From contig NZ_NKYF01000023.1 in assembly GCF_002262885.1 (NCBI RefSeq), positions 62,001-126,000 of the forward strand: a stretch of DNA of 64,000 nt, in the 5' to 3' direction. The position numbers were made by a program, and so were the translations under genes. Below are positions 49,777 through 58,508 of the stretch, in pieces. The notes beneath the pieces were generated by a model, which was not told where the DNA came from, ran no database searches, and saw only the letters and a list, made by a program, of their open reading frames with translations. Numbering within the stretch: position 1 is the first letter of the stretch; each line of letters begins with the position of its first letter. This DNA is from Pseudonocardia sp. MH-G8. GTDB taxonomy: Bacteria > Actinomycetota > Actinomycetes > Mycobacteriales > Pseudonocardiaceae.

Positions 49777-49803
49777 TGTCACACGGCCGCGAGCTCGGGC
49801 GTC
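49777..49803 (+). promoter_or_regulatory. ECF41-type promoter of the sigma gene itself
   Basis: TGTCACA (49777-49783), 16 bases, CGTC (49800-49803): this is the known ECF41 consensus. It lies 43 bases before the GTG at 49847, so the sigma factor should activate its own gene. Confidence 0.75.
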
Positions 49804-49846
49804 TGATGGATGACCGCAGTCGAGACGGAACAGACAGGAGCCACCC

Positions 49847-50737
49847 GTGAACGAGCGCATGGACTCCGCCACCGAGGCCTTCGTCGCCCATCGCAACCTG
49901 CTCTTCACCGTCGCCTACGAGATGCTCGGATCGGCGGCCGACGCCGAGGACGTCCTGCAGGAGACCTGGCTGCGGTGGACGGACGTCGATCTCGACACGG
50001 TGCACAACCAGCGTGCGTACCTGGTCCGGATCACCACCCGCCAGGCGCTGAGCCGGCTGCGGACCCTCGGACGCCGCAAGGAGTCCTACGTCGGCCCCTG
50101 GCTGCCCGAGCCGCTGCTGACCGCGCCGGACGTGGCCGAGGACGTCGAGTTGGCCGAGAGCGTCTCGATGGCGATGCTGCTGGTGCTGGAGACGCTCGCG
50201 CCGACCGAGCGGGCGGTGTTCGTGCTGCGCGAGGTGTTCGACCTGGAGTACGACGAGATCGCGCACGCCGTCGACAAGACGCCGGCCGCGGTCCGCCAGA
50301 TCGCCCACCGGGCGCGGGCGCACGTCGCTGCGCGCCGGCCGCGCGGCGCCGTCACCTCCGCCGAGTCCCGGGACGCGCTCGCGGCGTTCCAACGGGCGAT
50401 CGACACGGGGGATCTGCAGAGCCTGGTCGACATGCTCGCGCCGGACGTCGTCCTGCTGGGCGACGGGGGCGGGGTCGTGCAGGCCGTGCTGCGCCCCGTC
50501 GCGGGCGCCGACAAGGTGGCGCGGCTGCTGGCCGCGGGCCTGCCCAAGATCGTCGGCATGGCGGCGGCCGAGCCGGCGCAGATCAACGGCTGCCCCGCTC
50601 TGATCGTGCGGATCGACGGGGAGATCGACAACATCGTGGCGGTGCGGATCGACGACGGCCTGATCACGGGGCTCTACGTCGTCCGCAACCCCGAGAAGCT
50701 GTCGCGGGTCGAGCGGGAGACCGCGGTGGGCCGTTGA
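49847..50737 (+). CDS. ECF41-family RNA polymerase sigma factor with SnoaL-like extension
   Basis: The 296-residue protein has sigma region 2 (YEMLGSAADAEDVLQETWLRW), the WLPEPL linker typical of ECF41, region 4 (EYDEIAHAVDKTPAAVRQIAHR) and a C-terminal SnoaL_2-like domain with the group motifs DGGG (here DGGGV) and NPEKL. In this group the extension replaces an anti-sigma factor and modulates activity. The GTG at 49847 follows ACAGGAG. It is divergent from its AhpD target and has a matching promoter. Confidence 0.95.
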   Translation: MNERMDSATEAFVAHRNLLFTVAYEMLGSAADAEDVLQETWLRWTDVDLDTVHNQRAYLVRITTRQALSRLRTLGRRKESYVGPWLPEPLLTAPDVAEDVELAESVSMAMLLVLETLAPTERAVFVLREVFDLEYDEIAHAVDKTPAAVRQIAHRARAHVAARRPRGAVTSAESRDALAAFQRAIDTGDLQSLVDMLAPDVVLLGDGGGVVQAVLRPVAGADKVARLLAAGLPKIVGMAAAEPAQINGCPALIVRIDGEIDNIVAVRIDDGLITGLYVVRNPEKLSRVERETAVGR

Positions 50738-50833
50738 GCCGGGCGATGTCGTCCCGCACGTGCAGAACGGGCCTATGATTACACCGATGCAACGGTGGGC
50801 GGCAGTTCACCGCAGGGAGGAAGCCGGGAGCGG

Positions 50834-51730
50834 ATGAGCCTTCGCCAGTACGAGTACGCCCTGGCCGTCGCCGAGGCGGGCTCGGTGACAGCGGCGGCGG
50901 AGCTGCTGCACGTCGCCCAACCGTCGATGTCCCAGCAGATCCGCAACCTGGAGCGGGAGCTCGGCGTGACGCTGTTCTCCCGCACACCGACCGGATCGGT
51001 GCCCACCGTGGTCGGCCGCGCGTTCCTGCGGGAGGCGGAGGTCGCGGTGAGCGCGTCGCGGCGGGCGAGGGCGACGGCGCGGGCCGGTGCCGACGAGCTG
51101 GTGGGCGAGCTGTCGGTCGCGGTGCAGATGGGGTTCGGCACGCGGCAGCTGCCGGGCGCGCTGGGCGCGCTGCGCCGCCGCTTCCCGCGGCTGGAGGTCA
51201 CCGTCTTCGAGGAGCCCAGCTCCGCCGAGCTGGAGCGGCTGGGCCGCCGGGGCGTGCTGGACCTCGCCCTCATGGCGGCCTGCGAGCAGACCCCCGACGA
51301 CGCCCACCACCTCGGCGACGAGGAGTTCGTCGTGGTGCTGGGCGCCGGGCACCGGCAGCTCGCCGCAGACCGGGTCGACCTGCGTGAGCTGGAGCAGGAG
51401 CCGTGGGTGAGGTTCGATCGCGACAGCGCGCTCGACGGCGTGCTGCTGGACGTGCTGCGGAACAGCGAGCTGACCCCGGCCACGGTCGCCCGCGTGTCCC
51501 AGACGGCGACGGCGGTGCGCTGGGCCGCCCAGGGGCTGGGGGTGACGCTCGTCCCGGCGTCCGTGGTGCCCCACGGGTACGAGCACCTCGCGCGCCCGCT
51601 GTCCCCGGTGGTGTCCCAACCCGTCATCGCCGTGGTCCGGCACCCCGCGGGCCCGGCGGAAACGGCGTTGCTCGAGCTCCTGCGCCAGGAGACCTGGAAC
51701 GAGTCCGCAGCCCTCGCGCTGGTGTCCTGA
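50834..51730 (+). CDS. LysR-type transcriptional regulator
   Basis: The 298-residue protein has the LysR helix-turn-helix in its first 60 residues (LRQYEYALAVAEAGSVTAAA, then QPSMSQQIRNLERELG) and a periplasmic-binding-like effector domain. The ATG at 50834 is preferred to upstream codons because it fits the family start and has GGGAGCG before it. It converges with an SDR gene, seventeen bases from stop to stop. Its targets may be the SDR pair or the sigma region, but this is not determined. Confidence 0.92.
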   Translation: MSLRQYEYALAVAEAGSVTAAAELLHVAQPSMSQQIRNLERELGVTLFSRTPTGSVPTVVGRAFLREAEVAVSASRRARATARAGADELVGELSVAVQMGFGTRQLPGALGALRRRFPRLEVTVFEEPSSAELERLGRRGVLDLALMAACEQTPDDAHHLGDEEFVVVLGAGHRQLAADRVDLRELEQEPWVRFDRDSALDGVLLDVLRNSELTPATVARVSQTATAVRWAAQGLGVTLVPASVVPHGYEHLARPLSPVVSQPVIAVVRHPAGPAETALLELLRQETWNESAALALVS

Positions 51731-51747
51731 CGGCCGATCAGGGCCCC

Positions 51748-52503
51748 TCAGAGCTGGGTGCGGCCGCCGTCGACGGCGAACTCCGCACCGGTGGTGTAGG
51801 TGGCCTCGAAGGCGAGGAATGCAGCCGCTCTGGCGAACTCGTCGAGGGTGCCGAAGCGCTGCATGGGATTGTCCGCGAGCACCTGCGCCTTGAACTGCTC
51901 GGCCGCCTCCCCGGTCATCACCTTCTCCAGGATCCCCGTGTCGATGGGACCGGGACTGACCGCGTTGACCCGGATCCCGCGCGGGAGAAGCTCGCGGGAG
52001 AAGCTGCGGGCCATCGAGCGCAACGCCGCTTTGCCTGCTGCGTAGACGCTGGTGTCCCGCATCCCGATGACGTTGGCGGCCGACGTGGTGAAGACGACTC
52101 CCGCGCCCGTGCTCAGCAGCGGGGCGAGCTTCTGCACGGTGAAGAAGGCGCCCTTGACATTGATCGCGAGCATCTCGTCGAACACCTCCTCGGTCGTCGA
52201 ATCGAAGGGCGTGGTGCGTGCGATGCCGGCGTTCACGAACAGGGCGTCGATCGAGCCGAGTTCGCTCTTCACCCGATCGGCCAAGGCATCCAGATCGGGC
52301 AGCGAGGCCACATCGCCCCGGACGGCCACCGCGTTCTCGCCGAGATGCCGCGCCGCGTCGAGCGTGGCCTGGGACCGACCGGTGATGACGACCCGGGCTC
52401 CGCCGTCCACCAGCAGCTCGGCCAACGCGAACCCCATGCCGGCGCCGCCGCCCGTGATCACTACGTTCTTGTCGCTGTACGGGGTCACGTCCTCGTCACC
52501 CAC
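51748..52503 (-). CDS. SDR-family oxidoreductase, second of a pair
   Basis: The 251-residue classical SDR has the cofactor motif TGGGAGMG (about 17-24), NAGIA, the catalytic serine in FTTSAANV, Y-x3-K in YAAGK and the PGPIDTGI motif. It reduces a carbonyl or oxidises an alcohol with NAD(P)H. The GTG at 52503 overlaps the preceding SDR gene by eight bases; a GTG at 52488 is an alternative. The pair is probably one operon. Confidence 0.92.
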   Translation of the reverse strand: MGDEDVTPYSDKNVVITGGGAGMGFALAELLVDGGARVVITGRSQATLDAARHLGENAVAVRGDVASLPDLDALADRVKSELGSIDALFVNAGIARTTPFDSTTEEVFDEMLAINVKGAFFTVQKLAPLLSTGAGVVFTTSAANVIGMRDTSVYAAGKAALRSMARSFSRELLPRGIRVNAVSPGPIDTGILEKVMTGEAAEQFKAQVLADNPMQRFGTLDEFARAAAFLAFEATYTTGAEFAVDGGRTQL

Positions 52504-53263
52504 GGGGGTATTCGCCGCCGTCGACGACGAGGACCTGCCCGGTCAGCCAGCTCGCCCGGTCGGACACGAAGAACAGCACTGCGTGGGCGATGTCGTCGGG
52601 CTGACCGTCGCGCCCCAGCGGCGGGGTGTCGGTCGCGCCCGGCCCCAGGTCGAGGCTCGCCCACTTCTTCCGCGTCGCTTCGCCGCCGGGTGTGGCGGTC
52701 CGGCCCGGGCTCACGGTGTTGACGCGCACCCCGGACGGGGCCAGCTCGGCGGCCAGCCCGCGGCTGTAGTTCTCCAGCGCCACTTTCGCCGCCTGGTAGT
52801 GCAGGACAATCGGTGCCGGGGGGACCACCGCGGCCGTGGACACGTGCACGATCGCCCCCGAACGCCGGTCCCGCATCCCCGGTGCCAGCAGGGCGTTCAG
52901 CCGCACCGACGCCAGGAAGTTCAGGTCCAGCGAGTCCTGCCACTCCTCGTCGGGGATGGCCAGGGCGGATCTGTGGAATTGCGCCCCACCCGCGTTGTGG
53001 ACCAGGATGTCCACCCCACCGAACGTCTCATGCGCGGCCGCGGCCACCGCCTCCGCGCCGGCCCGGCTCCGCACGTCGGCGGCCACGAACGTGGCGCCCT
53101 CCGGCACCGTGCTCGTCGCCGACCTGGCGGTCGTGAGCACCTCGGCGCCCGCGTCCAGGAGCTGGCGCACGATGGCCGCTCCGATTCCGCGGGAGCCACC
53201 CGTGACCAGGGCTCGCTTTCCCGCGAGTTCTCGCGTTCCCGATCCGTTCTCGATCGTGGTCAT
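52496..53263 (-). CDS. SDR-family oxidoreductase, first of a pair
   Basis: The 255-residue SDR has TGGSRGIG at about residues 21-28, NAGGAQFHR, the serine in IVHVSTAAVV, YQAAK as the catalytic Tyr-Lys pair and VSPGRTATPGG. It is a little different from its neighbour, so this is not a recent duplication. The ATG at 53263 has a weak ribosome site. It lies upstream of and overlaps the second SDR gene. Substrate unknown. Confidence 0.92.
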   Translation of the reverse strand: MTTIENGSGTRELAGKRALVTGGSRGIGAAIVRQLLDAGAEVLTTARSATSTVPEGATFVAADVRSRAGAEAVAAAAHETFGGVDILVHNAGGAQFHRSALAIPDEEWQDSLDLNFLASVRLNALLAPGMRDRRSGAIVHVSTAAVVPPAPIVLHYQAAKVALENYSRGLAAELAPSGVRVNTVSPGRTATPGGEATRKKWASLDLGPGATDTPPLGRDGQPDDIAHAVLFFVSDRASWLTGQVLVVDGGEYPRG

Positions 53264-53424
53264 GCCACCGGTCCTCTCGATTTCGTTTCGTCCGCCCCGC
53301 GGAAGGAGGATCGACGTGCGTAGCGCGCGAATCTTTTCGAGAAATCGCGGTGAGCACCTCGTCGACGCGTTTCACGGTACGTCCGGAAAGGAGCCGGCAG
53401 CAAAGACCAAAAGCCAGCAGGCGA

Positions 53425-53441
53425 CATAGGGGGTTCCTATG
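53425..53441. promoter_or_regulatory. Inverted repeat CATAGG-GGGTT-CCTATG
   Basis: Six-base arms with a 5-base spacer lie just after the PhzF stop (read on the plus map) and about 165 bases upstream of the SDR pair. The site is A/T-richer than its surroundings and could be an operator of the SDR operon. The remaining gap, 53264-53424, holds no gene. Confidence 0.4.
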
Positions 53442-53449
53442 GCGCCTTC

Positions 53450-54325
53450 TCAGCGGATCGGAGCGGCGGTGCCCGTCACCGAGATGCGGTCGTCGTCGGC
53501 CGGTACGTCGACGAGCAGGTCGCTCGGGCGGCCCATGTCCTCCCCCTGCCTGATCGCGACGCGGGCGGGGAGCTCGACCAGGCCCAGCGCGCGCAGGTAC
53601 CCGCCGAACGCCGCGGCCGCCGCCCCGGTGGCGGCGTCCTCCACCACCCCGCCCGGCGGGAACGGGTCGCGCGCGTGGAACGACGTCGGGCCCTCGGCCC
53701 ACACCAGGTGCACGGTGGTCCAGCCGGTCCGCGACATCAGGGCGTCGAGGGCGGGGTAGTCGTAGTCCAGCGCGGCCAGCCGGTCGCGGTCGCGCACCGC
53801 CAGTACGAGGTGCTCGTTGCCGGCGAACGCGACGTGGGCCGGGTAGCGGGGGTCGAGGTCCTGCGCGGTCCACCGCAGTGCCGCGAGCGCGGCGTGGAGC
53901 TCCTCGGCCCCGGCCGGCCGTGTGCGGGACGCCACGCTGGTCAACGTGGCCGTGAAGCCCGCACCGGTCGCCGCCGTGCGCACCGGCACCAGCCCGGCCG
54001 CCGTCTCGAACTCCAGCGGGCCCGCGCCGTGCCGCTCGGCGATCGCCACGGCCGTCGCGATCGTGGCGTGCCCGCAGAACGCGACCTCGGCCTGGGGGCT
54101 GCAGTAGCGGACGCGGTAGCGCCCCGGCGTGCCGGTCTCCTCGACGAACGCGGTCTCGGAGTAGCCCACCTCGGCCGCCACCGCGAGCCGCGCCGCGCCG
54201 TCCAGGCCGGCCGCATCCAGCACGACGCCCGCCGGGTTGCCGCCCCGCCCCTGCTCCGAGGTGAAGGCGGCGTAGCGCAGCACCGCGACGGGCAGCCCGC
54301 GGGCAGGAACATCGATCTCGGTCAT
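53450..54325 (-). CDS. PhzF-family isomerase/epimerase-like protein
   Basis: The 291-residue protein shows the PhzF/DAP-epimerase-like double fold: GGNPAGVVLD near the N-terminus, YSETAFVE with the catalytic-type glutamate, FCGHATIATAVA, and VVEDAATGAAAAAFGGYL in the second half. Known members isomerise aromatic precursors such as dihydrohydroxyanthranilate. Without phenazine genes nearby, its substrate is open. The ATG at 54325 lies six bases after AAGTAT, a leaderless-type hexamer. It is divergent from a LysR gene. Confidence 0.9.
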   Translation of the reverse strand: MTEIDVPARGLPVAVLRYAAFTSEQGRGGNPAGVVLDAAGLDGAARLAVAAEVGYSETAFVEETGTPGRYRVRYCSPQAEVAFCGHATIATAVAIAERHGAGPLEFETAAGLVPVRTAATGAGFTATLTSVASRTRPAGAEELHAALAALRWTAQDLDPRYPAHVAFAGNEHLVLAVRDRDRLAALDYDYPALDALMSRTGWTTVHLVWAEGPTSFHARDPFPPGGVVEDAATGAAAAAFGGYLRALGLVELPARVAIRQGEDMGRPSDLLVDVPADDDRISVTGTAAPIR

Positions 54326-54405
54326 GCCCCGATACTTGCCTCTGCCTCCCATCGCGTCCAACGATGAAGACCGATCGAACCCATCACGGAACGGAAAGGC
54401 GGCCG

Positions 54406-55293
54406 GTGGACACCGAACTGCTGCGCACCTTCGTCGCGGTCGTGCAGAGCCACGGCTTCACGGCCGCGGCCCGGGAGCTGGGATACGTCCAGTCCACCGT
54501 GACCGGCCACGTCCAGACCCTCGAACGGCGCCTCGGCGCCCGGCTGCTCGACCGGCTCCCGGCGGGAGCGGTCCCCACCGAGGCGGGGCTGCGGCTGCTG
54601 CCCTACGCCGAACAGCTGCTGAGCCTGCAGGCCCGGATGGTCGCCGAGGTGCCCTCCCGCGCCGGGCGACCCGCCGGCACCGTGCGGCTCATCGCGCCGG
54701 AGTCCCTGTGCGCCTCGCGGCTCCCGGCCCTGGTCGCTGCGGTGCGCGCCGCGGAGCCCGCCGTCCGGCTCGCGCTGGCCCCCGGTGGCACTGCCGCCGC
54801 GCTGGACGCCGTGCGCCGGGCGAGCACCGACATCGCACTCGTACTGGAACCCGTGCTCACCGTGGCCGACCTGCACCTCGACGCGGTGGGCACCGAGGAC
54901 GTGGTCCTGCTCGACGCACCGGACCGGGACCGGACCGCCGCGCCCGTCACCTGGTCCGACCTCGCCGGCCGCGACGCGCTCCTGCTCGAGGAGGGATGCA
55001 GCTACAGCGACGACGCCGCCCGCAGGCTCCTGGCCGCCGGTCAACCCGCTGCCCGCCGCACCCGCTTCGGCAGCATCGAAGCCGTGAAGCGGTGCGTGGC
55101 CGCCGGCCTCGGCTGGACGGTCCTGCCCGCCGTCACCGCCGCCGCGGAACTGCAGGACGGCACCCTCGTCGCCCTGGCCGGGCCGCCGGTGGCCGCATGC
55201 ACCGTCCACCTCGTCACCCATCCGGACCGGAGCACGGGACCCGCGGTCCGGGTCGTCGTCGATCACCTGCGCGCGCTCCTCACACAGCCGTGA
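54406..55293 (+). CDS. LysR-type transcriptional regulator
   Basis: The 295-residue LysR protein has its helix-turn-helix at the N-terminus (TELLRTFVAVVQSHGFTAAA, then QSTVTGHVQTLERRLGARLL). The GTG at 54406 (VDTELLRTF) is the family-like start and follows GGAAAGG; an ATG at 54364 is possible. It is divergent from the PhzF gene, the usual place for a LysR target, and its 3' end overlaps the convergent MDR gene by 14 bases. Confidence 0.92.
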   Translation: MDTELLRTFVAVVQSHGFTAAARELGYVQSTVTGHVQTLERRLGARLLDRLPAGAVPTEAGLRLLPYAEQLLSLQARMVAEVPSRAGRPAGTVRLIAPESLCASRLPALVAAVRAAEPAVRLALAPGGTAAALDAVRRASTDIALVLEPVLTVADLHLDAVGTEDVVLLDAPDRDRTAAPVTWSDLAGRDALLLEEGCSYSDDAARRLLAAGQPAARRTRFGSIEAVKRCVAAGLGWTVLPAVTAAAELQDGTLVALAGPPVAACTVHLVTHPDRSTGPAVRVVVDHLRALLTQP

Positions 55294-56305
55294 GCACGAT
55301 CTTGCCTTGGAGGTGCCCGCGGGCGGCCCGTTCGTGCGCCCGTCGAGCGTCCGAAAGCGGAAAGGTGCTGTCCACGGCCACGCGCAGCGTTCCGGCATCG
55401 AGCAGGCGTCCGAGTTCTGCCAGTTGTGTGCCGTTCGCGCGTACCTGGGTGCCCGAGGTCGTGACGCCGAGCTTCGCAGTCTCCTCGGAGTCGTATTCAG
55501 CGAAGAACACCGGGAACAACGCTCCCCCGCGCTTGAGCGTCCGCAGTAAACGGCCGCTGTCGGGACCTCCGACGGTATCGAGCACGAGATCGACGTCGTG
55601 TGCGATCTCCTCGGGACGATTCCTCGTGTAGTCGATGAATTCATCGGCGCCGAGTTCCCGCAGGAAGGACTCGTGCGCGGCCGACGCCACCGCGATGACA
55701 CGTGCCCCCTTCCACTTCGCCAACTGCACCGCGAAGTGCCCCACACCGCCCGCAGCACCGTTGACGAGCACCGTCCTCTCGGCGTTCAGACCCATCGGGC
55801 GGTGCTGGGCCGCCTGGAACGGCGACGGGTGATCATGCCCGAGCTCGATCAGGAACTGCCACGCGGTGAGCCCCGCCATGGGCGCCCCCGCCGCATGCAC
55901 GTGATCGACACCGCTCGGCTTGCGTGCCAGGTCCGACGCGGGCGCGGCCACGTACTCGGCGTAGGCGCTCGCGGTGTAGGTGCCGCCCTCGGGACCGGGG
56001 AAGCGGAGGAGACCGAAGACCTCGTCGCCGACGGCGAGACCGTCCACATCCGCGGCGACGGCCTCGACGACGCCCGACACGTCCGTCCCCGGAACGGCGG
56101 GCAAGCCCAGTGGCGGCCTCATCGCAGGGGGCAGGTTGGTCATCCCCTCGCGCACGTACCAGTCGGGAGGATTGACACCCACCGCGTGAACGCGGACGAG
56201 TGCCTCGCCGGGCTCCAGCTCCGGAATCGGGACCTCGTCGTAGCGCAGCACCTCGGGACCACCGTGCCCGTGCAGCCGGATCGCCTTCATCGTGTTCGTC
56301 GGCAT
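55280..56305 (-). CDS. MDR-family NADP-dependent quinone oxidoreductase-like protein
   Basis: The 341-residue zinc-independent MDR enzyme has the N-terminal MKAIRLHGHGGPEVLRY pattern of quinone oxidoreductases, PGTDVSGVVEAV and the nucleotide motif VNGAAGGVGHFAVQLAKWKG. It lacks the cysteine cluster of zinc alcohol dehydrogenases. Likely reaction: NADPH-dependent reduction of quinones or enones. The ATG at 56305 has a GGAAG site. It is divergent from a LysR gene whose promoter carries a T-N11-A box. Confidence 0.92.
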   Translation of the reverse strand: MPTNTMKAIRLHGHGGPEVLRYDEVPIPELEPGEALVRVHAVGVNPPDWYVREGMTNLPPAMRPPLGLPAVPGTDVSGVVEAVAADVDGLAVGDEVFGLLRFPGPEGGTYTASAYAEYVAAPASDLARKPSGVDHVHAAGAPMAGLTAWQFLIELGHDHPSPFQAAQHRPMGLNAERTVLVNGAAGGVGHFAVQLAKWKGARVIAVASAAHESFLRELGADEFIDYTRNRPEEIAHDVDLVLDTVGGPDSGRLLRTLKRGGALFPVFFAEYDSEETAKLGVTTSGTQVRANGTQLAELGRLLDAGTLRVAVDSTFPLSDARRAHERAARGHLQGKIVLTAV

Positions 56306-56388
56306 CGCTTCCACTTCCTCGTCGTCGCCACCTGCGCCCACGAGTCAAACCGCAGTCCGGAACGGCTGTCCAAGATCTGGTTCGCACT

Positions 56389-56419
56389 CCGCCATACCGG
56401 AACCGCATGGCGGTACTGT
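56389..56419. promoter_or_regulatory. LysR-type box and -10 hexamer before the third LysR gene
   Basis: CCGCCAT (56389-56395) and ATGGCGG (56407-56413) form an inverted repeat with the T-N11-A pattern of LysR sites. TACTGT at 56414-56419 is 7 bases before the GTG at 56427, so the regulator probably represses itself and acts on the divergent MDR gene. Confidence 0.6.
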
Positions 56420-56426
56420 CAGGTGG

Positions 56427-57308
56427 GTGAACGACCTCGGCGAGGATCTGGAACTGCGACTGGTGCGCTATTTCACGTCGGTCGCGGAGCATCTGAACTT
56501 CGGCAGGGCAGCCGCCGAGCTGCACCTGGCGCAGCCGTCGCTGAGCCGCCAGATCCAGCGCCTCGAGCAGCGGCTCGGGGTACGCCTCCTGGACCGCACA
56601 CCGCAGGGCAGCCGTCTCACGGAGGCGGGGGAGGCGTTCCTCCCCCAAGCGCACGCACTGCTGGCCGCGGCGCGACGGGCAGCGCGGACCGCTCGCGCGC
56701 ACGCACCGGCCATCCGGGTCACCATCGGTTACGTCGAGGACCTGGTCATCACCCCCGCGGTCCGCGAGCTGCGCCGCCGCCACCCGGAGGCCGAGATCGA
56801 CACCCGTCACCTGGACTGCAAGGAACTGAACGCCTTCACCGAGGGCCGCGTGGACGTCCTGGTCGCTCGTAGCCCGCTCCCGTTCCCGACCGACGAGGTG
56901 CGCGCGACCGTGCTGTACGAGGAACCGCGGATGCTCGTGGTTCCGGTCGGCCACCCCCTGACCGCCCGCGAATCGGTGACCCCGGAGGACCTCGCCGACG
57001 AGCGGCCGTTCCCCTGCCCCGCCGCCGCGAGCGCGTGGAGCGCCTACCGGCTGCTCGGCCCCGGCCCGCTGCCGGCCGGGCCAGCGGTCGAGAGCTTCGA
57101 GGACAAGCTCGAACTCGTCGCGGGAGGTCGGGCGATCGCGGTGCTGCCGACGGGCGACCGGCGCAGCACGCTCCGCCCCGACCTGGCCACCATCCCGCTC
57201 GAGGGCGGTCCCACCAGCAAGGTCGTCATGGCAAGCCGCATCGACGACCCGAATCCCCTGGTCACGGGCTTCCGGGCGGCCGCAAGGGCACATCTCCCCG
57301 CGAAGTAG
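56427..57308 (+). CDS. LysR-type transcriptional regulator
   Basis: The 293-residue protein has a LysR helix-turn-helix (LRLVRYFTSVAEHLNFGRAA, then QPSLSRQIQRLEQRLGVRLL) and an effector domain with RVTIGYVEDLVITPAV. The GTG at 56427 is fixed by the TACTGT hexamer, and the message is probably leaderless. It is divergent from the MDR oxidoreductase gene and has a palindromic T-N11-A site in between, so this oxidoreductase is its likely target. Confidence 0.93.
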   Translation: MNDLGEDLELRLVRYFTSVAEHLNFGRAAAELHLAQPSLSRQIQRLEQRLGVRLLDRTPQGSRLTEAGEAFLPQAHALLAAARRAARTARAHAPAIRVTIGYVEDLVITPAVRELRRRHPEAEIDTRHLDCKELNAFTEGRVDVLVARSPLPFPTDEVRATVLYEEPRMLVVPVGHPLTARESVTPEDLADERPFPCPAAASAWSAYRLLGPGPLPAGPAVESFEDKLELVAGGRAIAVLPTGDRRSTLRPDLATIPLEGGPTSKVVMASRIDDPNPLVTGFRAAARAHLPAK

Positions 57309-57387
57309 CGATCCCGTCGGGTGGTGCGACCGATGAATTCGGGCCCGGCGATCGGTCCGACCTGCATCCCACTCCGAGGAGGCACCC

Positions 57388-58029
57388 ATGGGCACCGCCG
57401 AGAACCCCGGCCCGGTCAAGGCCGCCATCACCGTGTCGCTGGACGGCTACATCACCGGCCCCGACGACCGCGCGGGCCAGGGGCTCGGCGTCGGCGGCGA
57501 GCGGCTCCACTACTGGGTGATGGGCGGCCCGTGGACCTACGCCACCGACCGCGAACCCGGAGCCGGCATGACCGACGCCGACCGGGCCTACTACGACGCG
57601 CTGCTCGAGGGGACGACCGGTGGCCTGTGCGGCCGAGGCATGTACGACAGCTCCGGCGCCTGGGGCGGCCACAACCCGTTCGGCGGCACCATGATCGTCC
57701 TGACGCACCGCACGGCGGACCAGCCCGACCCGGACGCGGGTTTCCTCCTGGTCGAAGGATTCGACGAGGCGCTGGCGGCCGCCCGGAGGGAGGCGGGCGA
57801 CGGTGGCGTCGCGATCGGCGGCGGAGCCGACACCATCCGGCAGGCCCTCGCGGCCGGGGTCGTCGACGAGCTCGGGATCACCACCGCTCCCGTCCTGCTC
57901 GGCCGCGGGAAGCGGCTCTTCGAGGGGTTCGACCACGACGTCGACCTCGAGATCCTCTCGGTGCACCACTCGCCCTACGCCGTCCACGTCCGGTACGCCG
58001 TCCGGCGCTCACCCTCCGATCAGTCCTGA
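57388..58029 (+). CDS. Dihydrofolate-reductase-fold (RibD C-terminal-like) protein
   Basis: This 213-residue protein belongs to the DHFR/RibD_C group: KAAITVSLDGYITGPDD near the N-terminus, GLCGRGMYDSSGAWGG, and IGGGADTIRQALAAGVVDEL followed by TTAPVLLGRGKRLFEG. Members reduce pterin, deazaflavin or related substrates with NADPH; annotated roles are often uncertain. The ATG at 57388 follows GAGGAGG. Its last ten bases overlap the end of the convergent AhpD copy 2. Confidence 0.9.
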   Translation: MGTAENPGPVKAAITVSLDGYITGPDDRAGQGLGVGGERLHYWVMGGPWTYATDREPGAGMTDADRAYYDALLEGTTGGLCGRGMYDSSGAWGGHNPFGGTMIVLTHRTADQPDPDAGFLLVEGFDEALAAARREAGDGGVAIGGGADTIRQALAAGVVDELGITTAPVLLGRGKRLFEGFDHDVDLEILSVHHSPYAVHVRYAVRRSPSDQS

Positions 58030-58508
58030 ACGAGCGCGGCGAACATGCCGGGCGCGTACGAACCCCCCGGGTTCCGCACGATGACGTTCATCCGCGTGGA
58101 CGCGTTGATCATGGCAACGGCGCAGACCAGTGCACCGATCTGGTCGTCGTCGTAGTGCTTGCGCACCTCGGTCCAGGTCTCCGCGGAAACACCCCGGTGG
58201 GCGTCGCCGAGCCGGGTTCCCTCCTCGGCCAGCGCCAGCGCCGCCCGCTCGGGCTCGGTGAACACGGAGGACTCGCGCCAGGCGGCGACCAGGTTGAGCC
58301 GGACCGACGACTCACCCGCAGCCGCGGCCTCCGTGGCGTGCAGGTCGGTGCAGAAACCGCAGCCGTTGATCTGGCTGACGCGCAGCTCCACCAGTTCCCG
58401 CAGCGCCTTCGGCAGCGTCGACTGGTCCAGGGCAAGAGAAGCGTTGTAGAACCGCTTGACGACCTTCGCGGCCGTCGGGCTGTCCATCAGGTTGAACCGG
58501 GAGTCCAT
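58020..58508 (-). CDS. AhpD-like carboxymuconolactone decarboxylase-family protein, copy 2
   Basis: The 162-residue protein is a close paralogue of the gene at 49167-49652. It shares QINGCGFCTDLH with the Cys-x-x-Cys pair, long identical stretches such as ERAALALAEEGTRL and VRKHYDDDQI, and VIVRNPGGSY at its end. The ATG at 58508 aligns with copy 1. It has the same TGTCACA-N16-CATC promoter and 19-base identical leader segment, but no sigma gene stands next to it, so the ECF41 factor 8 kb away should act in trans. Confidence 0.9.
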   Translation of the reverse strand: MDSRFNLMDSPTAAKVVKRFYNASLALDQSTLPKALRELVELRVSQINGCGFCTDLHATEAAAAGESSVRLNLVAAWRESSVFTEPERAALALAEEGTRLGDAHRGVSAETWTEVRKHYDDDQIGALVCAVAMINASTRMNVIVRNPGGSYAPGMFAALVQD